From: Oscillospiraceae bacterium
GTDB taxonomy: Bacteria; Bacillota; Clostridia; Oscillospirales; Acutalibacteraceae
DNA: 64,000 bases
Assembly: GCA_009779495.1 (NCBI GenBank)
Contig: WRED01000001.1
Span: forward strand, 1-64,000
Direction: 5' to 3'
Shown: piece by piece, positions 53,122-62,748 of the stretch
Numbering within the stretch: position 1 is the stretch's first letter
Layout of the letters: every line of letters begins with the position of its first letter
Notes under the pieces: model-generated
The model's database searches: none
What the model was told of the DNA's origin: nothing
The model's input: the letters and a program-made list of their open reading frames with translations, nothing else
Position numbers and translations under genes: made by a program

Positions 53122-54205
53122 ATGAATGCCTCTCCTTTTAACAATGTTTTTCGGATAAGCCTGTCATAAAGTTTTACGGCGGGATTGTATACAAGGTTAA
53201 TCAGCAATGACGATGCGATTGTAAGAAACATCATAAATAAAAATACAAGCAGGGGGTATTTTGCGATATAAGCTAAATTTTTGAAAAGAACGTTATAAAA
53301 GAACATGTGTGTCAGCCAAATGTTTGTGGAATGGCGGCCCAGAAACAAAAACATTTTTTTCACGAGCATTGGTTTGTAAATCAAGTTAAAGCAGCACAAA
53401 GAAACGATGCCCGTAAAAGGCGCGACGATAGCCGACCGAATAATCGCATGTCCTACGCCGCAAAGAATAACCGCCAAGCCGGCAAAAAGCGACACGAGAG
53501 GCACGTTAAAATGCTTGTGCATAAACGCGTGGATTTTTGAATACAGCTTTTCTTTTGCAAAAATGACTCCCGCCGCATAAGGGAATATCGTCGTGCCCCA
53601 CAATGGAATTTGCCGGACGAACAGCCCCTTAGCCTGGATGCTGATGCCGATTTTTTCCAAAACATCAAACCTTACAGCATATGCCGCCAGATAAACAAGG
53701 ATGAATATAAATATGATTACGGCAGAATTACATTTCTCAGATAATCTTAAAACCAATGGTGAGGTCACGACAAAGACTAAATATGTGAAAACAAACCACC
53801 AGGCGCCGTTATAACTCATCCTGAACATAAAAAGTTACCTAAAAAGGCCGACAGACTTCCGGGGATATTGCCCGCAGGATTATACGCCAATCCGACAATT
53901 GAAAACACGATCAGGACGGCCCAATAGTTCAGCAGGAATTTTCCCGTTCGGACAAGGATGTTTTTATAATAATGAGAACCGTCCTTTTTCCATAGGGTAT
54001 GATGGGCGTATCCGCTGCAAAAACAATACATGGGCAAGCAAAAATCCGCCAAAAGAGCGATATAAAATATCATCGGCTTGCCGCCCAGATAAATAAGAGG
54101 ATGATACAGCCCTTGATAATCAAGTCTTTGAAATAAATGTAAAACAACCATTGAAACAATGGCGAAGCCCTTTGTCATTTGTGAGTCTTTTTTTGTTAGT
54201 TCCAT
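53118..54205 (-). pseudogene. Acyltransferase-3 family membrane protein split by a frameshift
   Basis: Two frames (54205-53816 and 53828-53118) together give a full multi-pass acyltransferase-3 protein. The first has the opening helix and ICWxHxxQ-like SMVVLHLFQRLDYQG; the second resumes with MSYNGAWWFVFTYLVF. They part at a run of five T residues near 53826-53830; six T would restore one frame (NFFMFRMSYNGAWW). Such proteins O-acetylate or succinylate the polymer. The cause may be phase-variable slippage, real decay or sequencing error. Confidence 0.75.
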
Positions 54206-54232
54206 ACATATCCCCTTTTCGCATTATACCCG

Positions 54233-55345
54233 TCAAAAATAATCGCTCCTATACCCATCAACCGTATATTTCAAGTTGTAAAAATTGACCGCGTACATCA
54301 GGATGCTTCCCCAATACACTTTCTGTCCATCCTCTTTCTCGTATCCGTGAGCCACCAGCCATGTGATCAGTATGATGGCGTAAATGCCCGTGTATATGGC
54401 AAGCCGGGCAAAAATCCAATTGTACAGCGCCAGTATATAGAAAAGGAGGTTGATGATCGACAGGTTGATGATGATATCCCCCGGCCGCCCCAAAGCGTCC
54501 GCTATCCTTTCCCTGCTCATATAAGCCAGCGCAAGCGGAACGAGCAGCACCAGGACGCGCATGAAGCTCGCCCCCCTTTCCGTCCCCGACGTAAACCAGC
54601 CGACCTCGTCGTAAATGCCGAACTCCGTATCCTCTATAGCGCTTAAAAAGGACGGAAGTATTCTGTCGAACACAAGGGTAGCGAATACCGTACCGGCAAG
54701 CAGGAGCATGGTGATCGGCGCCCAGGCCCGCCGCCGCACGATAAAATAAATCGGTATCATGATGAGCGCGCTGGAATGCAGCAGCCACGCCGCTATGACA
54801 AGCGCGAGATACTTGAAAAAGTCCGTGTTCCTCGGAGAGAAAATATACTTCGTCCCCAGCAGGATAAACGCCGTCGCCATATACTGCCTGATCCCGTTCA
54901 TGGAAACGGTATAGTAGGACGTCGTCACAAACAGATAGATGCCAAGCTCATAGGGATCGGCATAATGATAAAGGGTGTATACGGCCGGTATACAGAACAC
55001 TGCGGCCGTTATCAGGATCAGATGCTGCGCGTCATCCGTGTGCAGCTTCAGGCGGTACTGAAAAAAGTCAAACAGGGCGCTTCCCTTAAACGCGAATTCT
55101 ACCGGTTTGTCGATATCCAGCAGATCGAAGGAGTACATGTAAAAAAACGTATCGCCCACGTTGTTTCTGTAGCCGGAGAAAAGCGCGAACAGCACGGCCG
55201 GTATCACGAAGCCGAAAGGATTCGGGATATACTGGCCGATTACGCCCCTTTTTCTGATGGGGGACATCTTGGCTGTCAGCGCGCACAGATACGTCAGTAT
55301 GACCATGCCCGCGAAATACGCCATGTAATTTGTTTTTTCGGACAA
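54233..55345 (-). CDS. EpsG-type polysaccharide polymerase (Wzy-like)
   Basis: The 370-aa protein has about ten membrane segments. SGYRNNVGDTFFYMYSFDLL and TSYYTVSMNGIRQYMATAFI match EpsG family motifs. It would join lipid-linked repeats on the outer membrane face. It is the sole polymerase candidate in the operon. Confidence 0.82.
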   Translation of the reverse strand: MSEKTNYMAYFAGMVILTYLCALTAKMSPIRKRGVIGQYIPNPFGFVIPAVLFALFSGYRNNVGDTFFYMYSFDLLDIDKPVEFAFKGSALFDFFQYRLKLHTDDAQHLILITAAVFCIPAVYTLYHYADPYELGIYLFVTTSYYTVSMNGIRQYMATAFILLGTKYIFSPRNTDFFKYLALVIAAWLLHSSALIMIPIYFIVRRRAWAPITMLLLAGTVFATLVFDRILPSFLSAIEDTEFGIYDEVGWFTSGTERGASFMRVLVLLVPLALAYMSRERIADALGRPGDIIINLSIINLLFYILALYNWIFARLAIYTGIYAIILITWLVAHGYEKEDGQKVYWGSILMYAVNFYNLKYTVDGYRSDYF

Positions 55346-55387
55346 ATTTACAATCCATCCTCATTCAAATTTTTTATTTTAAGTACT

Positions 55388-56275
55388 TTAATTGCGAGTT
55401 TTTATGAGTATGATAAGCCACCACAAAACGCCCGCCGGAGCCACAAGCAACGTCAGCGCCTTTTTAGGGCTTTCGCGGAGCCAGCCCCTGTTTTTCGAGA
55501 TGATACAGCTTGAAACATAATGCACCGCCTGAATCAACCCGAACTTAAATCCGGCGAAAGGCAACCCCATGCAAAGCTTGCGGCTGTAGGCAAAGCCCTG
55601 CGGGTTTCTGACGTACTGCCTGAACATATTGCTTGAGGAGCCGTCGGGCAGATATTCTACCACGCAGACGGCCTCGTTCATGTTCAGCAGCTTATAGTCT
55701 ATGTCAAGCAGGCTGTACTTCGTCGCCAGGTTCACATACTTTTCGCCCTCGTACAGAGGGTACGGGTTCTTTTTTGTCAGATCCGAGCGCAGGATGAATT
55801 TCTTGTCGCCCTTTACCCCGTGCCGGTAATAATAGTCGTAAGACGTCGCAGCCTTTATGTTTTCGGGGAATTTTGTGCCGATGATTTCGCCGTTTTCATA
55901 AGCGTCAAGCGCCAGAAAACCGCTGATATCCTCCGCGCCGCCGTTGCGGCGCCAGAAGCGGATGATTTTTTCAATCGCGTCATCCGTCATCCTGTCGTCG
56001 GAATCTATGCACGTGTTCAGCTCCGTGTCGATAAGCTCATAAGCCAGGTTGTGCGCCCCGTGCATCCCCTGATTCTCCTGATACGCGTATCTGATCAAGA
56101 AGCCGTTATCAGCACTCTGCCACCGCTTTACAAGCCCGTCCGTGCCGTCGGACGAGCCGTCGTCGATGATCAGCCAGACAAAGTCTTTGCACGTCTGCCT
56201 TTTCAGCGACTCGTAGCATTTGGGCAGAATATACGCGCGGTTATATGTCGGCGTAAAAACCGTCAATGTCGGCAT
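55388..56275 (-). CDS. GT2 family glycosyltransferase
   Basis: The 295-aa protein has LTVFTPTYNRAYILPKCYES, IDDGSSDGT and CIDSDDR (DxD), a GT-A inverting enzyme. The C-terminal basic and hydrophobic part suggests peripheral membrane attachment. SD and strand place it in the operon. Confidence 0.86.
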   Translation of the reverse strand: MPTLTVFTPTYNRAYILPKCYESLKRQTCKDFVWLIIDDGSSDGTDGLVKRWQSADNGFLIRYAYQENQGMHGAHNLAYELIDTELNTCIDSDDRMTDDAIEKIIRFWRRNGGAEDISGFLALDAYENGEIIGTKFPENIKAATSYDYYYRHGVKGDKKFILRSDLTKKNPYPLYEGEKYVNLATKYSLLDIDYKLLNMNEAVCVVEYLPDGSSSNMFRQYVRNPQGFAYSRKLCMGLPFAGFKFGLIQAVHYVSSCIISKNRGWLRESPKKALTLLVAPAGVLWWLIILIKTRN

Positions 56276-56294
56276 TGCAAAATCCCCGCTTCCG

Positions 56295-56367
56295 TAAGAA
56301 CCTGTTTAGCATTTCGCACGATTTCACTCAAAATTTTGCTCGCGGCTAGATGCTAAACAGGTTCTTA
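56295..56367. repeat. AGAACCTGTTTAGCAT palindrome, copy 5 (18-bp arms)
   Basis: TAAGAACCTGTTTAGCAT (56295-56312) and its exact reverse complement (56350-56367) form the longest copy of the family. The right arm lies inside the 3' end of the next gene and encodes its last residues. Confidence 0.75.
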
Positions 56368-57418
56368 GCGTGTTTTCAACAAGAACGTCGCATCGTAAAA
56401 ATTTTTGATAGTAATCGCGATTTTTTCGCATCATGGCGTACCTTGCGTCGAAATCGAAAAGTTCGGATATCTTCGTCAGGCATTCATTTTCGTCGCGAAA
56501 CGACAGATAATGCTGTCCGTCCGCGAGCCCTCCCGCGCTTTCATAATAAAGCGGTTCCGACACAATGGCCCTGGACGCCGCTATATACTCCGCGAATTTC
56601 CAGCCCGTCGAGCGGTGCAGCCCCGCCGTGGCGATATTGATATCGAAAGTCTTTACATATTTCAGGTATTGATTCTTCTTCACGGTATCCCGGTCCCCGA
56701 TCACGATATCGGGATATTCCCTCAGCGCGAAATCCGCCGCCTTAACCCCGCCGAAAAACCGTTCGCCGAATTCCCGGCGGCAGGCTCGGATGCACGCTGC
56801 TCTGGTCTCGTTGATTTTGAAGCGTTCTTCGCTTTTTTCCGCGTTGAGCTGACCGGAAAAATCGCCCGCCGGATCCCAAAGCCTTGCCATGAACAGGACG
56901 CGCGGCTCCCTGTTCGGAGACGGCTCCGCTTCCAGCTTTTCACACAGGACATGCCCGTTGTAATATTCCGTACAAGGAACCATGCGCGCGTATTTTTTTA
57001 ATTTTTCCGCTTTCGGGTCGCACGGGACAGGCCGGTGCGCCGGATTGCCCCTGACCGTTACCAGATAATTCGGCGCGGTTCTTTTTATTTTTTCCGGGTG
57101 GTCAAGCACCGCGTTCAGCTCTTGGCTGAAGCTTCTTTTGAACAGAAAATCGCAGCGCGCCAGCAGCCCGTTGTACAGCGCCGCGTATCCGTTTTCGCAG
57201 CCGGGCAGATTGTCATAGCCGTCGTTCATGTCATAGATCAGCCGCCTGCCGTCCGCTATGACCTCCAGCATGTTGTACGGCAGATGGTCACGGTCGTCCG
57301 GGCGAAGGGTTTCGACCATCAGCCGAAGCCTCCCGCTTTGCTCAAGCAGCTTAAATCCCGCCAGAATCTGATAAAGGTGCAAGGGCACCTCGCTCAGTCT
57401 GATTTTGCACTCGGTCAT
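56324..57418 (-). CDS. Glycosyltransferase-like protein (GT-B type)
   Basis: The 364-aa protein has a C-terminal region (TGWKFAEYIAASRAIVSEPL, then YLSFRDENECLTKI) arranged like the donor-binding half of GT-B enzymes. No family signature is clear, so it is listed as glycosyltransferase-like. Its final codons come from the palindromic repeat. The start overlaps the next gene's stop by four bases, so it is co-translated. Confidence 0.65.
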   Translation of the reverse strand: MTECKIRLSEVPLHLYQILAGFKLLEQSGRLRLMVETLRPDDRDHLPYNMLEVIADGRRLIYDMNDGYDNLPGCENGYAALYNGLLARCDFLFKRSFSQELNAVLDHPEKIKRTAPNYLVTVRGNPAHRPVPCDPKAEKLKKYARMVPCTEYYNGHVLCEKLEAEPSPNREPRVLFMARLWDPAGDFSGQLNAEKSEERFKINETRAACIRACRREFGERFFGGVKAADFALREYPDIVIGDRDTVKKNQYLKYVKTFDINIATAGLHRSTGWKFAEYIAASRAIVSEPLYYESAGGLADGQHYLSFRDENECLTKISELFDFDARYAMMRKNRDYYQKFLRCDVLVENTLRTCLASSREQNFE

Positions 57419-58548
57419 ATCGTCACCTGATTTTTCTTTACGTAAAAATCCTCAAGCATTTTCGCCGTATCTTTAATGTCATACCCCGCCGCCCTGACCG
57501 CGTCCGCTGCTCGCTTTCTTTCTGTCGGCAGATTTTCAATTACGTCTGCCCATTTCGACGCGCCGCCAAGGGGGCAAAAGGTGACGAGTCCGCAGCCCTG
57601 GTCAGCCTCTGACGGGACAGCGTCCGACACAACGCAGGGAAGTCCGGCGGCCTGCGCCTCCACTGTGGCTATCGACAGCCCCTCAAACTTTGACGGCAGC
57701 AAAAACACGTCGAAGCCCTGCAAAAGCCGGTTCACGTCGCCGCGCAACCCTAAAAAACGTACCTTGTCCGTGAGTCCCAGCCCGCGAACCTTTTCGCTTA
57801 CCGCCTCCAGTAAAACGCCCTCTCCCGCAAGCGCGAGCAGCGTATCAGAGTTGCGCCGGACGTATTCGGCGAATATGTCTATCAAAAAAAGATGATTTTT
57901 CTGGTCGTTGAACCTGCCCACGTGTCCCAACACCACTGTGCTGTCCATGGCGGAAAGCTCCGTGCGGACCTCCGCCCGCACCGCTTCGGAAAACTGATAC
58001 CGCTCCGGCTCGATCCCGTTTTTGACGACGGCGGCCTTATCATCTGACGCCCCGTACAGCCAGCGGTTCGCAAGCCCGGAGCAGCCGAACAGCGCCGTGG
58101 CGTTCGGGACTATTTTTCTCCGGCAATACGATTTATATATGTTTTCCGGCCAAAATCTCGCGCCCTCACGCGTAAACCTTGAGTTATGGCTGTGCGCTAT
58201 CCGTACCGGCACGCCCGCGCGCGCGGCCTGCTTTAAGATGAGGCCGGTCGTCGTCTCCAGGTGGGAATGGACGATTTTGATTTCGGGATGCTCCATAAAA
58301 AAGCGGCGCAGGTTCCGCGCGTAGACGAGCGGCGTGACCTTCGTCAGAAACGGCATTCGGAATATTCTGCCGCCCAAGGACTCTATCTCACGCTCAAAAA
58401 ACATCCGGTCAAACACGTTGACTAAAAAGTCAAACTGCACGCGTTCACGGTCGATATTACGGTAGATATTCATGATCAGCGTTTCCGCGCCGCCGCAGTT
58501 CATTGAATGCAGCACGTGGAGGACGCGCAGCGGTTCCGTATTCCCCAT
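57415..58548 (-). CDS. GT4 glycosyltransferase, EpsF-like
   Basis: The start MGNTEPLRVLHVLHSMNCGG (58548) gives 377 aa. It has GGAETLIMNIYRNIDRERVQ and PSKFEGLSIATVEAQAAGLP, close in pattern to EpsF-type enzymes. VGHVGRFNDQKNHLFLIDIF is the central donor-site strand. Confidence 0.87.
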   Translation of the reverse strand: MGNTEPLRVLHVLHSMNCGGAETLIMNIYRNIDRERVQFDFLVNVFDRMFFEREIESLGGRIFRMPFLTKVTPLVYARNLRRFFMEHPEIKIVHSHLETTTGLILKQAARAGVPVRIAHSHNSRFTREGARFWPENIYKSYCRRKIVPNATALFGCSGLANRWLYGASDDKAAVVKNGIEPERYQFSEAVRAEVRTELSAMDSTVVLGHVGRFNDQKNHLFLIDIFAEYVRRNSDTLLALAGEGVLLEAVSEKVRGLGLTDKVRFLGLRGDVNRLLQGFDVFLLPSKFEGLSIATVEAQAAGLPCVVSDAVPSEADQGCGLVTFCPLGGASKWADVIENLPTERKRAADAVRAAGYDIKDTAKMLEDFYVKKNQVTI

Positions 58549-58552
58549 GCCG

Positions 58553-59698
58553 TCAACCCTCAAAATATATTTCCGCCAGCTCATGCAGCACATTTTCCCG
58601 CCCGAACGGCTCTATGGCCAAAGCGGCGTTTTCCGAAATGCGTTCATACAGATCCCTGTCGTTCAGCAGAGAAGCGATTCTGCCGGCCATTGCGTCAGCG
58701 TCGTTCGGCCTGACTAAAAAGCCCGTTTCGCCGTTCGCGATAAGCGCGCGGTGGCCCCGGTTGTCGGCGGCCACGACGGGAAGCCCCGACGCCATCGCCT
58801 CCATCACGTTGACGGGAAGCCCCTCACGCAGGCTCGAGGCCGCGTATACGTCGCACATCGAAAGCAGCTCGGGCACGTCGCCGCGCACGCCCAAAAAGTC
58901 CACGGCCGCGCCTGACTCCCCGGCCATGCGCTGATACTCCCCGCCGATGCTGTCCGGCCCGACGAGCAGAAGCCGCGCGTTCACGCTTTGCTCCCGAAGC
59001 TTTTCCGCCGCGCGTATCAGCATCGCCTGATTCTTATTTTTGTTCAGCTCCGCCACGTATATAATCAGCTTCGCGTCCGGCGGATAGCCGTATTTTTCGC
59101 GGAGCCTTCGGCGTGTTTCCCCGTCCGCCGCGCGAAACCTGGCCGTGTCGTATCCGACGCCGTGGATATAGCGCACGCGCTTCGCTTTCAGGCGTTTTTC
59201 GGCACGGACGCGGTCCTCGGGGTTTATGGTCAGCAGCTCGTCCGTCAGAAACGACATCGCGTATTCTATGGGGAAGTACAAAAGCCAGTTCAGAAGCGGC
59301 GCGCCCTTATAAAAGTGGAAGCCGTGGGCGGTGTATATGACTTTCGCGCCGTTTTTCCGCGCCCGCCGCGCCGCCAGCCTGCCCATAACGCCGCCCATGG
59401 GTGTGTGGCAGTGGATGACGTCGTAGCCGTTTTCCGCGATAAGCCTTTTCAGCGTCCTGTACGCGCCGACGTTGCGAAGCGCGAAAGGGCTGCGCACGAT
59501 CGGCACGGTAAAATGCCGCTCGCAACCTGCGAGTTCGCATCCCGCGAGTTCGCAGCCCGCAAGCTCCCGGCCCTCGGATCCGCGCGTCCCGGACGAGGCC
59601 GCGTGAACCTCAAAGCCGCGCTCACGCAGCATCTCAAAGCAGGCTGTATGAAAATAGAAGAAGTGCTCCGGCACAGTCGCGACAAATAAAATTTTCAT
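58553..59698 (-). CDS. GT4 glycosyltransferase, EpsD-like
   Basis: The start MKILFVATVPEHFFYFHTAC (59698) gives 381 aa. It has VIHCHTPMGGVMGRLAARRA, YTAHGFHFYKGAPLLNWLLY and SLREGLPVNVMEAMASGLPV, as in EpsD. An insert of three ELAGC units (about residues 43-57) is encoded by a 15-bp tandem repeat and is not expected in the family. It is the second gene of the operon. Confidence 0.88.
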   Translation of the reverse strand: MKILFVATVPEHFFYFHTACFEMLRERGFEVHAASSGTRGSEGRELAGCELAGCELAGCERHFTVPIVRSPFALRNVGAYRTLKRLIAENGYDVIHCHTPMGGVMGRLAARRARKNGAKVIYTAHGFHFYKGAPLLNWLLYFPIEYAMSFLTDELLTINPEDRVRAEKRLKAKRVRYIHGVGYDTARFRAADGETRRRLREKYGYPPDAKLIIYVAELNKNKNQAMLIRAAEKLREQSVNARLLLVGPDSIGGEYQRMAGESGAAVDFLGVRGDVPELLSMCDVYAASSLREGLPVNVMEAMASGLPVVAADNRGHRALIANGETGFLVRPNDADAMAGRIASLLNDRDLYERISENAALAIEPFGRENVLHELAEIYFEG

Positions 59699-59745
59699 TC
59701 TTTCCCCAAAATATACGGTTTGTGTAAATTGATAATTGGGAGTCT

Positions 59746-59840
59746 CTAAAAACCGCAGGGCGTGACACCTTCGGCACGCCGCAATCCGCATAAAACCTCG
59801 GGTCGCCGAGGGCGTCTACCCCTACAATTGCGGTTTTTAA
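59746..59840. repeat. Hairpin-rich intergenic element after the EpsC-like gene
   Basis: CTAAAAACCGCA and TGCGGTTTTTAA close a 95-bp segment holding two further stems (GGCGTG/CACGCC and CCTCGG/CCGAGG). The inner gtaggggtagacgccctcgg (read on the minus strand) resembles interspersed GTAGGGG-type repeats known from gut Bacillota. The 153-bp gap holds no gene. Confidence 0.5.
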
Positions 59841-59851
59841 AGGAACTCAAT

Positions 59852-61729
59852 TTATTGAAAGTTCGGCACGATCTCCCTTAAACATTCCCTGACCGTTTCC
59901 GCGCTCGCCTTGCGCAGCTTGTCCAGCGAGCTTTCAAGCGCCGCGTCATCGAACTCCACAGGCGGCGTAACGTAGATCTTGTTGTTCGCCGTCATGCGCC
60001 TGCCGCTGATCTCGTCCGGGAGCGCAAGCTCCTCAAACAGCTTTTCGCCGGGCCTCAGCCCCGTGAACACGATGTCTATATCGCGGTAGGGCATATACCC
60101 GGACAGCTTGATATAATTCTCCGCCAGCGTCAGTATCTTCACCGGCTCGCCCATGTCAAGCACGAATACCTCGCCGCCCTCCGACAGGCTTCCTGCCTGC
60201 ACGACGAGCTGCGCCGCCTCGGATATCGTCATGAAGTACCGCGTGATCCCGGGATCGGTCACGGTCAGCGGCCCGCCGCGCTCAAGCTGCTCTTTGAACA
60301 GAGGGATGACGCTGCCGTTTGAGCCCAAAACGTTCCCGAAGCGCACGGCGGCGAAATCGGTATCGCCCGTTTTGCGGTTGAGGTACTGTATGATCAGCTC
60401 CGTGACGCGCTTTGTCGCGCCCATGACGTTGGCAGGATTGACGGCCTTGTCCGTTGACAGTATGATAAACTTTTTTACCCTGTGCTCCATGGCCGCCTTC
60501 GCCGTGTTGTACGTACCGAAAATATTGTTCTTGACCGCCTCGCAGGGGTTGTCCTCCATCAGCGGCACATGCTTATGGGCGGCGGCGTGGAAAACAATAT
60601 CCGGGCGGAATTCCGCAAATATCCCGCGCATACGCTCACTGTCCTGGACCGAGCCTATGCGTATATATATCGGAAAGCTGTCTTTGTATATGGCCTGAAG
60701 CTCGTTATATGTATTGTAGGCGTTGTTCTCGTAGTTGTCCACGATGATCAGCCGCTTCGGGCCGTGCTTGCAGACCTGGCGGCAAAGCTCGCTGCCGATA
60801 GAGCCGCAGCCCGTGACCATCACGGTATTGCCATTCAAATAGCGGCAATGCTCCGTATCGAGGTCCACCTCCGGCCTTGACAGCAGGTCGGCGATATCCA
60901 CGTTGCGGATGCTTTTAAGCTCAAAGCTCATGCTGGCCATTTCCAGAAGCGACGGCGACGTTTTCAGCACGCAGCCCGTCTGCATGGCTATCTTCATGAT
61001 CTCAAGCTGCCGGTTCCTGTCGGCGGAGGGTATGCACAGGATGATCTCATTCACCCTGTATTTCGCGGCGATCTTCGGTATCTTGTCGCAGCCGCCGCGT
61101 ATCGGTATGCCCGAAAGTCTCTGCCCCTGCTTGCTTACGTCGTCGTCCACGATCACAACCGGCCTGCCCATTGTGTACCCGTCGGCGGCCAGCTCCCGCA
61201 CGACGATCATGCCCATGTTCCCCGCGCCGACGAGCATGACTCTCCCATGGCTCTTCCCTTGACTGATTGCAATCAGGGTTCCCTCGCGTATCGCTCTGCG
61301 CCCGAACCTGTACGCCAAGCGCATACTGCCACACAATGCGAGTATCATGAGCATACTGCTGAGATACACCGTCGGCGGCAAAAGCTCCATGTTCAAAACC
61401 CCGAAACGCGCGCCCATGTAATCAATGCCGACGCTTAAAAAGCTTCCGGCAGAGCCCGCCAAGGTACAGTGAATCAGCTCGTACATGCCGGCGTACTTCC
61501 ACATGCTGTTATACAGGCCCAACGCCCAATACAGCACGATATATCCGGCCGTAACGGGAATCGCCCGCCCCAGAAGCGTCGGTATGATATCTCCCATCTG
61601 AAAGCCGAGGTACATGCCGTACATAAAAAACGTGCTGAGATTGATGATCACAACGTCCATCGCGAGCAGAAGGATCTGCCTGACAATCACCATGAAATTC
61701 AGTTTGCCCGTTTTCAATTTTACAGCCAT
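59852..61729 (-). CDS. CapD/EpsC-type nucleoside-diphosphate-sugar 4,6-dehydratase/epimerase
   Basis: The protein has four N-terminal membrane segments, a CoA-binding-like Rossmann domain (GRVMLVGAGNMGMIVVREL) and a C-terminal short-chain dehydrogenase domain with GCGSIGSELCRQ as NAD(P) loop. STDKAVNPANVMGATKR carries the M-x-x-x-K variant of the active site, as in inverting UDP-GlcNAc 4,6-dehydratases such as FlaA1/PglF. It provides a deoxy-amino sugar precursor. A 634-aa version from TTG at 61756 is possible; the ATG at 61729 is preferred but its ribosome binding site is tight. It is the first gene of the operon. Confidence 0.85.
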   Translation of the reverse strand: MAVKLKTGKLNFMVIVRQILLLAMDVVIINLSTFFMYGMYLGFQMGDIIPTLLGRAIPVTAGYIVLYWALGLYNSMWKYAGMYELIHCTLAGSAGSFLSVGIDYMGARFGVLNMELLPPTVYLSSMLMILALCGSMRLAYRFGRRAIREGTLIAISQGKSHGRVMLVGAGNMGMIVVRELAADGYTMGRPVVIVDDDVSKQGQRLSGIPIRGGCDKIPKIAAKYRVNEIILCIPSADRNRQLEIMKIAMQTGCVLKTSPSLLEMASMSFELKSIRNVDIADLLSRPEVDLDTEHCRYLNGNTVMVTGCGSIGSELCRQVCKHGPKRLIIVDNYENNAYNTYNELQAIYKDSFPIYIRIGSVQDSERMRGIFAEFRPDIVFHAAAHKHVPLMEDNPCEAVKNNIFGTYNTAKAAMEHRVKKFIILSTDKAVNPANVMGATKRVTELIIQYLNRKTGDTDFAAVRFGNVLGSNGSVIPLFKEQLERGGPLTVTDPGITRYFMTISEAAQLVVQAGSLSEGGEVFVLDMGEPVKILTLAENYIKLSGYMPYRDIDIVFTGLRPGEKLFEELALPDEISGRRMTANNKIYVTPPVEFDDAALESSLDKLRKASAETVRECLREIVPNFQ

Positions 61730-61776
61730 TCCTTTCCGCGCGCATAGTGTGATCAAGGAACACTTACATAGATATA

Positions 61777-61805
61777 ATTTTATTACAAAACGACCGTAAT
61801 GTCAA
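61777..61805 (-). promoter_or_regulatory. Promoter of the exopolysaccharide operon
   Basis: On the minus strand TTGACA (61805-61800) and TAAAAT (61782-61777) are exactly 17 bp apart, between the ymdB stop and the EpsC-like gene. Confidence 0.75.
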
Positions 61806-61821
61806 TGAAAAAAATTTTGCT

Positions 61822-62601
61822 TTACTCAATCCATACCCGCTCCGTGCTCACCGTCCCGCCCGTTTTTTCGTCTATCTCAAATATGCAGCCGTTCATCATG
61901 CATTCCGAGTCCGACAATTCAAACCGCGCGGGCATGGACGTCCTGAACCGGCTGATGACGATCTCGCTTTTCACGCCCAGAACCGACTGCTTCGGCCCGG
62001 TCATGCCGATATCGGTGATGTAGCCCGTGCCGCCGGGCAGCGCCTGATCGTCCGCCGTGAGTATATGTGTGTGCGTGCCGAAAACGGCCGACACTTTTCC
62101 GTCCAGGAAAAAGCCCATGGCGCGTTTTTCGCCGGTGGCCTCGGCGTGAAAATCCACTAGGATCACGCGGCAGTCCGCAAGCTCCGGCTCCGCCAGCGTC
62201 CTCTCGGCGCAGATAAAGGCGTTCTCCAGATTTTCGCTGATGAAAGAATTGCCCATGAGGTTCACAATGCCGACCCTGATTCTGCCCATGTCGAAAACCG
62301 TAAACCCTTTGCCCGGATTGCCTGCGGGGTAGTTCGCCGGACGGACGATATCACTCCACTCGTCCAAGAAGGCGTGAATCTCACTTCTTGAGTAGACGTG
62401 GTTGCCTGTGGTGATCACGTCTACGCCGCTGTCAAAAAGGCTTTGCGCCGATGCGGGCGTGACGCCGTTGCCGTTGGCGGAATTCTCCCCGTTGGCGACG
62501 CACAGGGCGATGTTTTTCAGCCGCTTGAAGGCGGGCAGATGCTTGCGCAGGAAATCGCAGCCGGGGGCGCCGACGACGTCTCCGATGGTTAGGATGTTCA
62601 T
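61822..62601 (-). CDS. ymdB: YmdB-type metallophosphoesterase
   Basis: The 259-aa protein belongs to the TIGR00282 family: MNILTIGDVVGAPGCDFLRK, NGENSANGNG, TTGNHVYSRSE, VDFHAEATGEKRAMGFFLDG and GTHTHILTAD supply the dimetal site. YmdB hydrolyses cyclic nucleotides in vitro and affects biofilm and sporulation in Bacillus, with effects on RNase Y-related decay. It is one gene away from rny, as usual. Confidence 0.93.
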   Translation of the reverse strand: MNILTIGDVVGAPGCDFLRKHLPAFKRLKNIALCVANGENSANGNGVTPASAQSLFDSGVDVITTGNHVYSRSEIHAFLDEWSDIVRPANYPAGNPGKGFTVFDMGRIRVGIVNLMGNSFISENLENAFICAERTLAEPELADCRVILVDFHAEATGEKRAMGFFLDGKVSAVFGTHTHILTADDQALPGGTGYITDIGMTGPKQSVLGVKSEIVISRFRTSMPARFELSDSECMMNGCIFEIDEKTGGTVSTERVWIE

Positions 62602-62719
62602 TTATGCTCCTCTTTTTAATTTTTGTCAATTATTTTTTCTGTGCTGTTTATATATATTTAACAAATTTACCCCCCCACGTTCCCTTTTTGTGTAAAAAGT
62701 AGAATTAAATGAAAAGGTA

Positions 62720-62748
62720 TGGACATCCACCTTTTTCGGCATTATAAT
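62720..62748 (+). promoter_or_regulatory. Promoter for the secreted-protein gene
   Basis: TGGACA (62720-62725) and TATAAT (62743-62748) are 17 bp apart, with the gene starting 33 bp further on. Confidence 0.65.
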
